Part shown: positions 25,929 to 34,717 of the stretch, in pieces
Layout: each line of letters starts with the position of its first letter
Position numbering within the stretch: the stretch's first letter is position 1
Assembly (NCBI GenBank): GCA_964347475.1
Contig: CAYFYY010000010.1
Location: 16,662 to 80,661 of the forward strand
Direction of reading: 5' to 3'
Length of the DNA stretch: 64,000 nucleotides
Source: GCA-020356105 sp964347475
Lineage (GTDB): Bacteria; Pseudomonadota; Alphaproteobacteria; UBA8366; JADFVY01
Notes under the pieces: model-generated
What the model saw: only the letters and a program-made list of their open reading frames with translations
Database searches by the model: none
What the model was told of the DNA's origin: nothing
Program-made: the position numbers and the translations under genes

Positions 25929-27473
25929 ATGAGCGAAGCTGCGGTTTCTGCAAACCCGCAAGCCACCGGGCGTCCGACGCCGGATGCCAGTGCGGCAGTG
26001 AAGCGAATCTCCAATCGCGTCCTGGTCGACGGGAAACTGCGCGCGGCGTTGTCCGACGAATCCTTCGAGGTCATTAATCCGGCCGACCTCACCGTAATCG
26101 GCCATGCGCCGCGTTGCCGCGAGGCCGATGTAAACGCCGCGGTCGATGCCGCAGCCGATGCATTCAAGTCATGGAGCAAGGTGCCGGCGCGCGAACGCGG
26201 CCGCATGGTCCAGTTGGCTGCCGATCGCGTGGAGGCGGAGCGGGGGCTTGTTGAGCACATACTGGCGCTGGATACCGGCAATGCCCTGCGCACGCAGGCC
26301 CGCCCGGAAACCGCCTCGACGATCGATTTGACCCGCATGTTCGGTGGACTTGCCGGCGAGCTTAAGGGCCAAACCGTTCCCGCCGCGTCACCGGGCGTCC
26401 TGCAATATACCACTTGCGACCCGATTGGTGTGGTCGGCGGGATTATCCCATGGAATGCGCCGCTGTTTCTTTTCGTCGCCAAGGTGGCCCCCGCGCTGGT
26501 CGCGGGGAATTGCGTGGTGATCAAAACGGCCGAGCAGGCGCCGCTCTGTGTCCTGCTTCTCGCCGAGATCATGAGCAGGGAACTGCCGCCGGGCGTCCTC
26601 AACGTTATCTCCGGTTTCGGGGAGGAATGCGGCAAGCCGCTGGTCGAACACGAGCTTGTCCGCAAGGTCACGTTTACCGGGTCGCTTCCGGTCGGCCAGG
26701 CGATCGCGAGTTATGCCGCGCCGAAATTGTGTCCCGTGACCCTGGAACTGGGGGGCAAGAATCCAAGCATCATTCTGGCCGATGCCGATCTGGACCTCGC
26801 TATCCCGGGTGTCATCGACGGTATGCGCTATACGCGGCAGGGCCAGGCCTGCACGGCCGGATCCCGTGTCTTCGTGCATGAAGATATTTACGACCGCATC
26901 GTCGATGGCGTCGTCGAAAGGCTGGCCAAAATCAAACTCGGCGATCCGCTGGACGAGGCGACCGACATGGGCGCTATTATTTCAGAAGAACAATTCCAGC
27001 GGACGCTGCGTTATATGGAGATTGCGCGCAGCACGGCCGGCGCGCGCATCCTGTATGGGGGCGAACGCCCGACCGACCCGTATTTGAGCAAGGGTTATTT
27101 CTATCCGCCGACGCTGCTCGACGGGCTTCCTATCGATTCCGATGTCTGCCGCGACGAAATTTTCGGGCCGATTGCCACGGTGCTGCCGTTCACTGATTTC
27201 GACGACATGATTGCGATGGCAAACGATACACCCTATGGCCTGGCCGCCAATCTCTGGACGCGCGACCTGTCCCGGGCGCTGGAATATGTAGAGCGCATCG
27301 AGGCGGGTTTTGTGCAGGTCAATCAGTGCGTGGCGCCGCGGTCGAACGTGTCGTATGGCGGCCTCAAGATGAGCGGGCTCGGAAAGGAATATGCGCTCGA
27401 CAGCATGGTCACCCACTTCACCAGCTCCAAGACTGTGCTGATCAAGCGAGGCACGCCGGGTCCACTGGGCTGA
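25929..27473 (+). CDS. NAD(P)-dependent aldehyde dehydrogenase
   Basis: The 514-residue product shows GGIIPWNAPLFLF (cofactor region), the general base Glu in LELGGKNPS, and the catalytic Cys in GQACTAGSR. It should oxidise an aldehyde to the acid. The ATG at 25929 has GGAAGG eight bases upstream; the frame opens earlier at 25911 but without a ribosome site. It lies 179 bases after the TRAP binding protein and 45 bases before the dehydrogenase gene. The gap before it shows nothing I can name. Confidence 0.9.
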   Translation: MSEAAVSANPQATGRPTPDASAAVKRISNRVLVDGKLRAALSDESFEVINPADLTVIGHAPRCREADVNAAVDAAADAFKSWSKVPARERGRMVQLAADRVEAERGLVEHILALDTGNALRTQARPETASTIDLTRMFGGLAGELKGQTVPAASPGVLQYTTCDPIGVVGGIIPWNAPLFLFVAKVAPALVAGNCVVIKTAEQAPLCVLLLAEIMSRELPPGVLNVISGFGEECGKPLVEHELVRKVTFTGSLPVGQAIASYAAPKLCPVTLELGGKNPSIILADADLDLAIPGVIDGMRYTRQGQACTAGSRVFVHEDIYDRIVDGVVERLAKIKLGDPLDEATDMGAIISEEQFQRTLRYMEIARSTAGARILYGGERPTDPYLSKGYFYPPTLLDGLPIDSDVCRDEIFGPIATVLPFTDFDDMIAMANDTPYGLAANLWTRDLSRALEYVERIEAGFVQVNQCVAPRSNVSYGGLKMSGLGKEYALDSMVTHFTSSKTVLIKRGTPGPLG

Positions 27474-27518
27474 CTGCGCCAAACGGGATACGACATGAAC
27501 GTAGCCGGAGAGGCAAAT

Positions 27519-28442
27519 ATGGAAGAGGTTATCGGTTTTATCGGACTGGGCAACATGGGTGCGCCAATGGCCGAGCAGCTTGTGAAAGCAGGCAACAAGG
27601 TTCGGGCCTACGATATGTCGGAAGCTGCGCTGGCGCGCGCCGGGCAAATGGGCGCAATGGTCGCAGACTCGATCGAGGACGTAGCCGCCGGCGCTTCGGT
27701 CGTGATCACCATGCTGCCGGCCGGCGCGCATGTGCGCGCAGTCTATCTGGGCGCGGGCGGACTTATCGAGACAGCAGTGCCGGGGACGCTTCTGATCGAG
27801 TCTTCGACCATCGATATCGACACGTCACGTGCCGTGGGCAGCGCGGCGGTGGCGGCTGGCCTCGAAATGATAGACGCGCCGGTTACAGGCGGTGTCATGG
27901 CGGCGCGCGTGGGCAAGTTGAACTTTATTGTCGGTGGCGATGAGTTGGCGGTCGAACGCGCGAGGCCGGTGCTCGACGTCATGGGGCAAAACATTCTCTA
28001 CGCGGGTGCACAGGGCAGCGGGATCGGGGTCAAGATTTGCAATAACATGGCGCTTGGCATCTCGATGATCGCCGCGGCGGAAGCCCTTATGCTGGCCAAG
28101 CGGCTGGACCTCAACCTGGAGAGGACCTTCGATATCATCTCCAAGGCGTCCGGACAGAACTGGGCCTTGAACAATTATTGCCCCCTGCCCGGGCTGGTTG
28201 ACGGCGTGCCGGCCAACAACGGCTACAAACCCGGTTTCACGGCGGCAATGATGCGCAAGGATCTGCGCCTCGCGCTGAACGCGGCGGAATCGGTCGACGC
28301 CTGTACGCCGCTCGGCGCGCAAGCCCTGTCAATTTTCTCGATATTCTGTGCGGCCGGTGACAGCCAGACCGATTACTCGGGAATCTCGAAAATGATCGGC
28401 GGTGACGCCTGGGATTACTTCTTCGACCCCGGTGCCGATTGA
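27519..28442 (+). CDS. 3-hydroxyisobutyrate dehydrogenase-like beta-hydroxyacid dehydrogenase
   Basis: This 307-residue member of the 6-phosphogluconate dehydrogenase superfamily has the Rossmann motif GFIGLGNMGAPMA, the substrate motif DAPVTGGV and the catalytic lysine region GIGVKICNNM, then the helical C-domain. It oxidises a beta-hydroxyacid with NAD(P); 3-hydroxyisobutyrate, tartronate semialdehyde and related acids are possible. The ATG at 27519 has GGAGAGG seven bases upstream and is preferred over 27495. It is the last gene of the module. Confidence 0.85.
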   Translation: MEEVIGFIGLGNMGAPMAEQLVKAGNKVRAYDMSEAALARAGQMGAMVADSIEDVAAGASVVITMLPAGAHVRAVYLGAGGLIETAVPGTLLIESSTIDIDTSRAVGSAAVAAGLEMIDAPVTGGVMAARVGKLNFIVGGDELAVERARPVLDVMGQNILYAGAQGSGIGVKICNNMALGISMIAAAEALMLAKRLDLNLERTFDIISKASGQNWALNNYCPLPGLVDGVPANNGYKPGFTAAMMRKDLRLALNAAESVDACTPLGAQALSIFSIFCAAGDSQTDYSGISKMIGGDAWDYFFDPGAD

Positions 28443-28548
28443 GCGCCGTCCTCTGTCCGCGCTCCCCGGCTGTACGCTGCGACCAGCGCCAGCTCTTTCG
28501 GGCCTGTTGGGCGGTAAAGGATCATTTCGGATAGGAAAGAGAATGGGT

Positions 28549-28565
28549 AGGGGGCATGGCCCCCT
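28549..28565. terminator. GC-rich stem-loop between convergent genes
   Basis: A seven-base stem (AGGGGGC/GCCCCCT) with a three-base loop sits just beyond the rpoH stop and between two converging genes. It may end transcription in both directions, but no proper T-run follows on either strand. Confidence 0.4.
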
Positions 28566-28572
28566 TCCCGGA

Positions 28573-29466
28573 TTACGAAAATTCGCCGACCGGCAGGCGC
28601 TGTTCCTTGGCCGCGTTGCGCATGGCCTTCTGCAGCTTCTCGAACGCGCGCACCTCGATCTGGCGCACCCGCTCGCGGCTGATGCCGTAGACCTTGCTGA
28701 GGTCCTCCAGGGTCATCGGCTCGTCCTGCAGGCGGCGTTCGGTCAGGATGTGCCGCTCGCGCTCGTTCAGCATCTGCATCGCCTCGCCCAGCAGCTCGCG
28801 GCGCTTGTCCAGCTCCTGCGCCTCGGCGACCAGCGTTTCCTGGGTCTCGGACTCGTCCATCAGCCAGTCCTGCCACTCGCCATCATTGTCCTGGCGGAGC
28901 GGGGCGTTGAGGGAGTGGTCGCCGCCCGACAGACGGCGGTTCATGCTGACCACGTCGTCCTCGCTGACATCGAGCGTGGTGGCGATCTGCTTGACGCTCT
29001 CGGGCGACATGTCGCCTTCCTCGATCTCCTGCAGCTGGCCCTTCAGCCGTCGCAGGTTGAAAAACAGCTTTTTCTGCGCTGCCGTTGTGCCCATCTTGAC
29101 CAGCGACCAGCTGTGCAGGATGTACTCCTGGATCGAGGCGCGGATCCACCACATGGCATAGGTCGCCAGTCGGAAGCCGCGCTCCGGATCGAAGCGCTTG
29201 ACCGCCTGCATCATGCCGACATTGCCTTCGGAGATCAGCTCGGCCAGGGGCAGGCCGTAGCCGCGGTAGCCCATGGCGATCTTGGCCACCAGCCGCAGGT
29301 GGCTGGTCACCAGGCGCTGCGCGGCGTCGGCGTCGCCATGTTCGCGCCACCTCTTGGCGAGCATGTACTCCTCCTCGGGCTCCAGCATCGGAAACTTCCG
29401 GATTTCCTGAAGATACCGCTGGAGATTGCCCTCGGGGCTTATGACGAGGCTCGGCACTTGGGCCAT
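28573..29466 (-). CDS. rpoH: RNA polymerase heat-shock sigma factor RpoH (sigma-32)
   Basis: The 297-residue group 3 sigma factor directs RNA polymerase to heat-shock promoters. It has regions 1.2-2.4 (LVTSHLRLVAKIAMGYRGYG, GNVGMMQAVKRFDPERGFRLATYAMWWIR), the RpoH-specific box TAAQKKLFFNLRR, and region 4 with ERERHILTERRLQDEPMTLE and SRERVRQIE. The ATG at 29466 has AAGGAG upstream. The leader (29467-29560) is markedly AT-rich. It reads in the same direction as, and downstream of, rluD. DnaK-dependent control of RpoH is known in the family but is not visible here. Confidence 0.96.
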   Translation of the reverse strand: MAQVPSLVISPEGNLQRYLQEIRKFPMLEPEEEYMLAKRWREHGDADAAQRLVTSHLRLVAKIAMGYRGYGLPLAELISEGNVGMMQAVKRFDPERGFRLATYAMWWIRASIQEYILHSWSLVKMGTTAAQKKLFFNLRRLKGQLQEIEEGDMSPESVKQIATTLDVSEDDVVSMNRRLSGGDHSLNAPLRQDNDGEWQDWLMDESETQETLVAEAQELDKRRELLGEAMQMLNERERHILTERRLQDEPMTLEDLSKVYGISRERVRQIEVRAFEKLQKAMRNAAKEQRLPVGEFS

Positions 29467-29625
29467 GACGTGGCGTCTCCTTGTTGTGAGCCAAACGGAA
29501 CGTTCTGCGATGACCCTTCAAGGCATTGCAGAATTTATTATATAACAAAACTCTAATTTATGGGAAGGCGCGCAGGCCCCCTCATTCCCCGTCCGGCGGC
29601 ATACCGTGTGGAGATATATATGCTC

Positions 29626-30606
29626 TTACGAAACTTTTTCCAAGATGTCGCATAACTCTTTCATATCTTTGGGCATTTCCGCCTCGAACCGCATCCTCTC
29701 GCCGCTGTCCGGGTGGTTGAATGCGAGGAGCCGCGCGTGCAGCGCCTGGCGCGGAAACGACCGCAACGCCTCGACAACGGTTTCCGGCAGGCCTTTAATC
29801 CGTGCCCGCGTCGTCCGGCCGTAGAGCGGATCGCCGACCAGCGGATGCCCGGCATGGGTCATGTGCACCCGGACTTGGTGCGTGCGACCCGTTTCCAGCC
29901 GGCACTCGACAAGACTTGCGACCGACCCGAATCGCTTCAACCGCCGGTACCGGGTCGCCGCCGGCTTGCCCTTGTCCCCGCGGACCACCGTCATTTTCTT
30001 CCGGTTGCGCGAGTCGCGCCCGATATTGCCCTCGATCCGGCCCGATGCCGGTGTCGGTGCACCCCAGACCACGGCAAGATATGCCCGATCCGCGGTGCGT
30101 TCCGCAAACTGGCGGGAGAGCGCCTGGTGCGCCCGGTCCGTCTTGGCCGCAACGAGGATGCCACTGGTGTCCTTGTCGAGCCGGTGCACGATGCCCGGGC
30201 GACGCACCCCTCCGATTCCCGAAAGGCTATAGCCGCAATGGGCGATCAGCGCATTGACCAGGGTCAAATCGGGGTTACCCGGCGCCGGATGGACCACGAG
30301 GCCCGGCGGCTTGTCGATGACGACGATCTCCGAATCCTCGTACAGGATGTCGAGCGGGATCGCCTGGCCCCGGGGCGCGTAGGGTGCGGGTTCTGGAACC
30401 GCGGTGGCCAGCGCCTGGCCGGGTTTGACCCGGTATGACGGCTCCGTTATGGTCACGCCGTCGGCGCTCACCCGGCCCTCCTCGATCAGCGCTTTCAGGC
30501 GGCTGCGCGAAAGGCCGGTGTGGCGCGCGGCAAGGACGCGGTCGAGGCGCTGCCCGGCCTCGTCATCCTCCACGTTGTGGATCAGGATATCTTCGCGGCC
30601 CGTCAT
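29626..30606 (-). CDS. rluD: 23S rRNA pseudouridine synthase, RluD family
   Basis: The 326-residue enzyme has an N-terminal S4 RNA-binding domain (AGQRLDRVLAARHTGLSRSRLKALI) and a catalytic domain with the active-site aspartate in HRLDKDTSGILVAAKT. RluD converts three uridines of 23S rRNA helix 69 to pseudouridine. The ATG at 30606 gives the family N-terminus; the longer frame upstream lies over the divergent DUF6476 gene. The pairing with rpoH is usual for Alphaproteobacteria. RluA or RluC activity cannot be excluded. Confidence 0.9.
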   Translation of the reverse strand: MTGREDILIHNVEDDEAGQRLDRVLAARHTGLSRSRLKALIEEGRVSADGVTITEPSYRVKPGQALATAVPEPAPYAPRGQAIPLDILYEDSEIVVIDKPPGLVVHPAPGNPDLTLVNALIAHCGYSLSGIGGVRRPGIVHRLDKDTSGILVAAKTDRAHQALSRQFAERTADRAYLAVVWGAPTPASGRIEGNIGRDSRNRKKMTVVRGDKGKPAATRYRRLKRFGSVASLVECRLETGRTHQVRVHMTHAGHPLVGDPLYGRTTRARIKGLPETVVEALRSFPRQALHARLLAFNHPDSGERMRFEAEMPKDMKELCDILEKVS

Positions 30607-30630
30607 GACGGGCAGACACTGGACGAATCC

Positions 30631-30975
30631 ATGCAGGCGCTCAAGGCCCTCGTCATCTTCCTGGGTGCGCTCATCGTCATCATGATGGGCATCCTCGCCT
30701 ACGGCATCGCAACCAAGTTCGGCGACGTCGCGGACGGCGGGAACGCGGAGGGGCCCGGCGTGCCGATTGGTGCGCCGGTCATGGCCGAGCCTTGGGAGAC
30801 GGTCCGGATCGGGACGCCCCCCGGCACGCGCGTGGCGGAGACCGTTGTCGCCGAGGGCCGCATGGTCGTCCGGCTGGAACTGCCCGACGGCAGGCAGCGC
30901 TACCTCGTGTTCGACCTGGACGTCGGCCAGCAGATCGGCACGGTCGACCTCGTACCGGAGGGGGACGGTCAATGA
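30631..30975 (+). CDS. DUF6476-type small membrane-anchored protein
   Basis: The 114-residue product has one N-terminal transmembrane helix (ALVIFLGALIVIMMGILAYG) and a small periplasmic-type beta domain (PPGTRVAETVVAEGRMVVRLELP). It matches the alphaproteobacterial proteins found next to rluD and named DUF6476; function unknown. It starts 24 bases from the divergent rluD start, and its stop overlaps the next ATG as ATGA, so translation of the aldolase gene is probably coupled to it. Confidence 0.75.
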   Translation: MQALKALVIFLGALIVIMMGILAYGIATKFGDVADGGNAEGPGVPIGAPVMAEPWETVRIGTPPGTRVAETVVAEGRMVVRLELPDGRQRYLVFDLDVGQQIGTVDLVPEGDGQ

Positions 30976-32024
30976 ATTTCGGCAGCGACAACATGGCCGG
31001 CTTCTCGCCGGAGATGCTCGACGCTCTGGCCCGCGTCAACGACGGCCGTGCGATGCCGTACGGGGCCGACGCGGTCACCGCACGCCTCAAGGCGCGCATC
31101 GCCGAGGTGTTCGAGACCGAGGTCGAGGTATTTCCCGTGGCCACCGGAACCGCCGCCAACGCCCTGTCGCTCGCGCTGATGTGCCCGGCCTGGGGCGCCG
31201 TCTGGTGCCATCCCGAAAGCCACGTCAACACCGACGAATGCGCGGCGCCCGAGTTCTATACCGGCGGCGCGAAGCTGATCGCGGTGCCCGGCGGGCACGG
31301 CAAGTTCACCGCAGAAGCGTTGTCGGGGGCGCTGGAATACGCCGGTTACCGCGGCGTGCACGAGGCGCAGCCGGCGGCGGTTTCGATCAGCCAGGCGAGC
31401 GAATCCGGAACCGTCTATTCGGTAGACGAGATCGCCGCCATCGCCGAGGTCTGCCGCGGCCGCGACCTCGGCCTTCACATGGACGGCGCGCGCTTCGCCA
31501 ATGCGCTGGTGACGCAAGGCTGCAGCCCGGCCGCGGCGACCTGGCAGGCCGGCGTCGACATCCTCTCCTTCGGCGCCACCAAGAACGGCGCGCTGGCCGC
31601 CGAGGCGGTGGTAATCTTTGCCGACCGGTTCCGCGGGCGGGCCGCCGAGATGGGCTTCCGGCGCAAGCGGGCGGCGCACCTGTTCTCGAAGATGCGGTTC
31701 CTGTCCGCTCAGCTCGAGGCCTATCTCGCCCGCGATTTGTGGCTGCGCAATGCCCGCCACGCCAACGCCATGGCCGCGCGCCTGGCCGAAGGCCTGGCGG
31801 CGATCCCCGGCGTCTCGCTGGCCCATCCGGTGGAGGCGAACGAGATCTTCCCGGTCCTGCCGTCCCCCGCACGCGACGGGCTTCGCGCCGACGGCTTCGA
31901 ATTCTACGACTGGCCCGACGCCGGACCGGACGGCGTGCGGCTGATCTGCGCGTTCGATACCGCCGAAGCCGATGTCGAGGCGTTCCTCGCCTCCGCCCGC
32001 CGCCACGCCGACGCCGCGGCGTAA
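30972..32024 (+). CDS. ltaE: Low-specificity L-threonine aldolase-like PLP enzyme
   Basis: This 350-residue fold-type I PLP enzyme cleaves L-threonine or allo-threonine into glycine and acetaldehyde. Recognisable parts are FGSDNMAGFSPEML at the N-terminus, VATGTAANALSLAL, HMDGARFANAL and the PLP lysine in LSFGATKNGALAAE. GGAGGGGG precedes the ATG, which overlaps the DUF6476 stop by four bases. The following 258 bases (32025-32282) hold nothing I can name. Confidence 0.87.
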   Translation: MNFGSDNMAGFSPEMLDALARVNDGRAMPYGADAVTARLKARIAEVFETEVEVFPVATGTAANALSLALMCPAWGAVWCHPESHVNTDECAAPEFYTGGAKLIAVPGGHGKFTAEALSGALEYAGYRGVHEAQPAAVSISQASESGTVYSVDEIAAIAEVCRGRDLGLHMDGARFANALVTQGCSPAAATWQAGVDILSFGATKNGALAAEAVVIFADRFRGRAAEMGFRRKRAAHLFSKMRFLSAQLEAYLARDLWLRNARHANAMAARLAEGLAAIPGVSLAHPVEANEIFPVLPSPARDGLRADGFEFYDWPDAGPDGVRLICAFDTAEADVEAFLASARRHADAAA

Positions 32025-32282
32025 GCAGGACAGCGGCATCACGAACGATGTCGCGCGATCTTTGCCGCAGCCCCGTTTCGACGCGGGGCCGCTCACAATG
32101 CCTTGGCGGCCGGTGCTCCGACGACGTGAAGCGACGCCCAGGCACGACGTCTGCCGGATCGGCCGCACCCCGTACGGGTCGTCCGGGCTTGTCTCCGGGT
32201 ATGGTCAGGATATCTCCCTTTATGGTAAGCCGCCGACGCGAAAAGGACTTAGGACGGAACAGCTTGCGGCGAGAGGAGGGTC

Positions 32283-32750
32283 ATGCGCTCCTGCGACCAT
32301 TGCCCCGGCGGTGCGGCCTGCGCCGGCAATTGCCTGACGCCGATTCTCGTGCGGGTCTTCGACCTCTATGCCGGCGGTACGACCGACAAGTTCGAGATCC
32401 TGTTCGCGCTGGACGAGGACGAGGAGGAACTGCTGGAGACGTACACCGCCAACGTACAGCGTGCGTGCTGGACGAAGGCCGGATTGAGCGCCATTGCCGA
32501 GGTCCTGGTCCGGCATGAACGGGACGCGGCCGGCCGTAACGACTGGCCGGCGGTGATCGAGGATACGCTTGCGACCGCCAGGGGCGCGTTCGAACGATTC
32601 CCGTGGCACCTGCCGGACCTCGTCGAGCAGGCATCCGACCTGCACGCCAACGTCATGGATCGCGTCGGCGGCGACGGGTTTGCCGGCGCCATGTCGAAAC
32701 GCACCTTCGCCAAGGCCTGCCGGGCGATCGTCTACGGTTACCTGAAATAG
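32283..32750 (+). CDS. Hypothetical protein with N-terminal four-cysteine motif
   Basis: I do not recognise this 155-residue protein. It begins MRSCDHCPGGAACAGNC, giving cysteines at 4, 7, 13 and 17, a spacing that could bind zinc or an iron-sulfur cluster. The rest is acidic and helical, with an acidic run DEDEEELLE near residue 45. A strong GAGGAGG ribosome site precedes the ATG. It stands alone between the threonine aldolase and the DOMON-like gene. Confidence 0.65.
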   Translation: MRSCDHCPGGAACAGNCLTPILVRVFDLYAGGTTDKFEILFALDEDEEELLETYTANVQRACWTKAGLSAIAEVLVRHERDAAGRNDWPAVIEDTLATARGAFERFPWHLPDLVEQASDLHANVMDRVGGDGFAGAMSKRTFAKACRAIVYGYLK

Positions 32751-32839
32751 GCGCGGCGGGGGCTGCGCGATACGTCCACCGTGGCGTTCCCGCCACCGCA
32801 AATGTCGCCCATCTGGTCGCGCTGCCGCTACAATGAGGC

Positions 32840-33385
32840 ATGCAGCAGCCATTGCGACTTCATCCGGACTCGCGCTGCGTAGCGGCGACCCGCATCGACG
32901 TGGAGGTCGCGCGCCCGCGCGCGGGAAGACTGCTGCTCCGCTATGTCGTGAGTGGCAAGATCGCCGATCTGCGCCTGCCGCCCGTGGTCGCGGCCAAGCG
33001 CGCCGACGGGCTGTGGCGCCACACCTGTTTCGAGGCGTTCGTCCGGCCTGCGTCGGGCCCCGTCTATTATGAGTTCAACCTCGCGCCGTCGACGCAATGG
33101 GCGGCGTACAGGTTCGACGACTACCGGGCCGGCACGAGCATTGTGCGCGAAATCGGCCCGCCGCGCATCGAATCCCGATCGGACGGCGGCTCCTACACTT
33201 TGCTGGCATCGTTGAATCTCGAGCGGGTGCCGGACCTGGCCGGCGATACGGCATGGCACCTCGGCCTCGCCTCGGTGATCGAGGACACCGGCGGTCGCAT
33301 CTCGCACTGGGCGCTCGCGCATCCGCCGGGCAAGGCGGATTTTCATCATTCCGATTGCTTTGCCCTGGAACTTCCCGCAGCGTAG
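32840..33385 (+). CDS. DOMON-like domain protein
   Basis: The 181-residue soluble beta-rich protein carries the pattern RLLLRYVVSGKIADLRLPP, LWRHTCFEAFV, YYEFNLAPSTQWAAYRFDDYR and WHLGLASVIEDTGG. This matches bacterial proteins annotated as DOMON-like, whose fold in other families binds haem or sugars. No signal peptide is seen. The next gene starts five bases after its stop, so the two form one unit. Confidence 0.72.
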   Translation: MQQPLRLHPDSRCVAATRIDVEVARPRAGRLLLRYVVSGKIADLRLPPVVAAKRADGLWRHTCFEAFVRPASGPVYYEFNLAPSTQWAAYRFDDYRAGTSIVREIGPPRIESRSDGGSYTLLASLNLERVPDLAGDTAWHLGLASVIEDTGGRISHWALAHPPGKADFHHSDCFALELPAA

Positions 33386-33390
33386 CCTCC

Positions 33391-34593
33391 ATGAGATTCG
33401 GTATAGATCGCCTGCTCGCCGAACCCGCTCTGCGGGCGCCGCTGAAAGGCGAACGCATCGCCCTGCTCGCGCATCCCGCCTCGGCCGCGCGGGACCTCAC
33501 GCATTCGCTCGACGCATTGGCCGCGTGCGGCGACCTCGATGTCGCCGCCGCCTTCGGCCCGCAGCACGGCCTGCGCGGCGACAAGCAGGACAATATGATC
33601 GAGTCGCCCGACTATGACGACCCAGTCTGGGGCATCCCGGTGTTCAGCCTGTATGGCGAGGTGCGCCGGCCGACCGATGCGATGATGGATGCGTTCGACG
33701 TGCTGCTGGTCGACCTGCAGGACCTGGGCTGCCGGGTCTACACCTTCGTGACGACGCTGCGCTGCGTGCTGGAGACGGCGGCACAGCACGGCAAAGCGAT
33801 ATGGGTGCTGGACCGCCCCAATCCGGTTGGCCGGCCGGTCGAAGGCCTGCTGCTGCGCGACGGCTGGGAGAGCTTCGTTGGCGCCGGGCCGCTGCCGATG
33901 CGCCATGGACTGACGCTCGGCGAGCTGGGATCGTGGTTCGTCGCGACCCACGGGCTCGACCTCGAGTATCGCGTCGTCGAGATGGAGGGCTGGCAGCCCG
34001 ACGCGGCGCCGGGATACGGCTGGCCGCTCGGCGCGCGGGTCTGGATCAACCCCAGCCCCAACGCCCCGAACCTGTGGATGGCCCGCGCCTATCCGGGCAC
34101 GGTGATGCTGGAGGGAACGACGCTGTCGGAGGGCCGCGGCACGACGCGGCCGCTCGAGCTGCTCGGCGCGCCCGACATCGACGCCCGGCGCGTCATGGTC
34201 GAGATGAACGAATGTGCGCCGCAATGGCTGCAGGGCTGTGTCCTGCGCGACTGCTGGTTCGAGCCGACCTTCCACAAGCATGCCGGAGTGCTGTGCAGCG
34301 GCGTGCAGATCCACACCGAAGGCCCCGGTTACGACCACGTAGCGTTCCGGCCGTGGCGGCTGCAGGCACTGGCATTGAAGGCGATCCGGCGCCTCTATCC
34401 GGACTATCCGCTGTGGCGCGACTTCGCTTACGAATACGAAGAAGACAGGCTTGCGATCGACGTCATCAACGGCGGTCCGCTGCTGCGCGAATGGGTCGAC
34501 GATGCAGCGGCGACGCCGCAGGACCTGGACGCGCTGGCCGCGCCGGACGAGGCGGCCTGGCTCGACGAGCGCGCCGCGTATTTGCGCTACTGA
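33391..34593 (+). CDS. DUF1343 protein, NamZ-like exo-beta-N-acetylmuramidase
   Basis: The 400-residue product matches the DUF1343 family: GIDRLL, LLAHPASAARDL, FGPQHGLRGDKQDNM, DLQDLGCRVYTFVTTL, VLDRPNPVGR, LEGTTLSEGRGTTRPLELLGAP and CSGVQIH. A studied member, NamZ (GH171), releases terminal N-acetylmuramic acid from cell-wall fragments. Most studied NamZ proteins are exported, but this one has no visible signal peptide. It lies directly before the promoter of an oligopeptide-type ABC importer. Muramidase activity is inferred from family only. Confidence 0.82.
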   Translation: MRFGIDRLLAEPALRAPLKGERIALLAHPASAARDLTHSLDALAACGDLDVAAAFGPQHGLRGDKQDNMIESPDYDDPVWGIPVFSLYGEVRRPTDAMMDAFDVLLVDLQDLGCRVYTFVTTLRCVLETAAQHGKAIWVLDRPNPVGRPVEGLLLRDGWESFVGAGPLPMRHGLTLGELGSWFVATHGLDLEYRVVEMEGWQPDAAPGYGWPLGARVWINPSPNAPNLWMARAYPGTVMLEGTTLSEGRGTTRPLELLGAPDIDARRVMVEMNECAPQWLQGCVLRDCWFEPTFHKHAGVLCSGVQIHTEGPGYDHVAFRPWRLQALALKAIRRLYPDYPLWRDFAYEYEEDRLAIDVINGGPLLREWVDDAAATPQDLDALAAPDEAAWLDERAAYLRY

Positions 34594-34642
34594 CCGGCAG
34601 TGGCGATGGCCGGCGACCGGTGCCGCGCGCCGCGGTCCCCGA

Positions 34643-34671
34643 TTGACCGGTTCCGGCACCGTTTATATACT
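34643..34671 (+). promoter_or_regulatory. Sigma-70 promoter of the peptide-type ABC importer operon
   Basis: TTGACC (34643-34648) and TATACT (34666-34671) match consensus at five of six each, with the ideal 17-base spacer. Transcription would begin near 34678, some 40 bases before the start codon. Confidence 0.7.
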
Positions 34672-34683
34672 CGCCGAAAAAGT

Positions 34684-34697
34684 TGCAATCGATTGCA
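34684..34697. promoter_or_regulatory. LacI-type operator TGCAATCGATTGCA
   Basis: A perfect 14-base palindrome with a central CG, the hallmark of LacI/GalR family operators, lies a few bases downstream of the predicted transcription start and eight bases before the ribosome site. A bound repressor would block elongation. No LacI-family gene is present in this window. Confidence 0.6.
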
Positions 34698-34717
34698 TGA
34701 AACAGGGAGGAAATACC

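Noticed and set aside
29480..29560. Heat-shock-type promoter for rpoH
   Set aside because: CTTGAA occurs on the minus strand but no CCCCAT-like -10 follows at the right distance; a TATAAT also occurs without a -35 partner.
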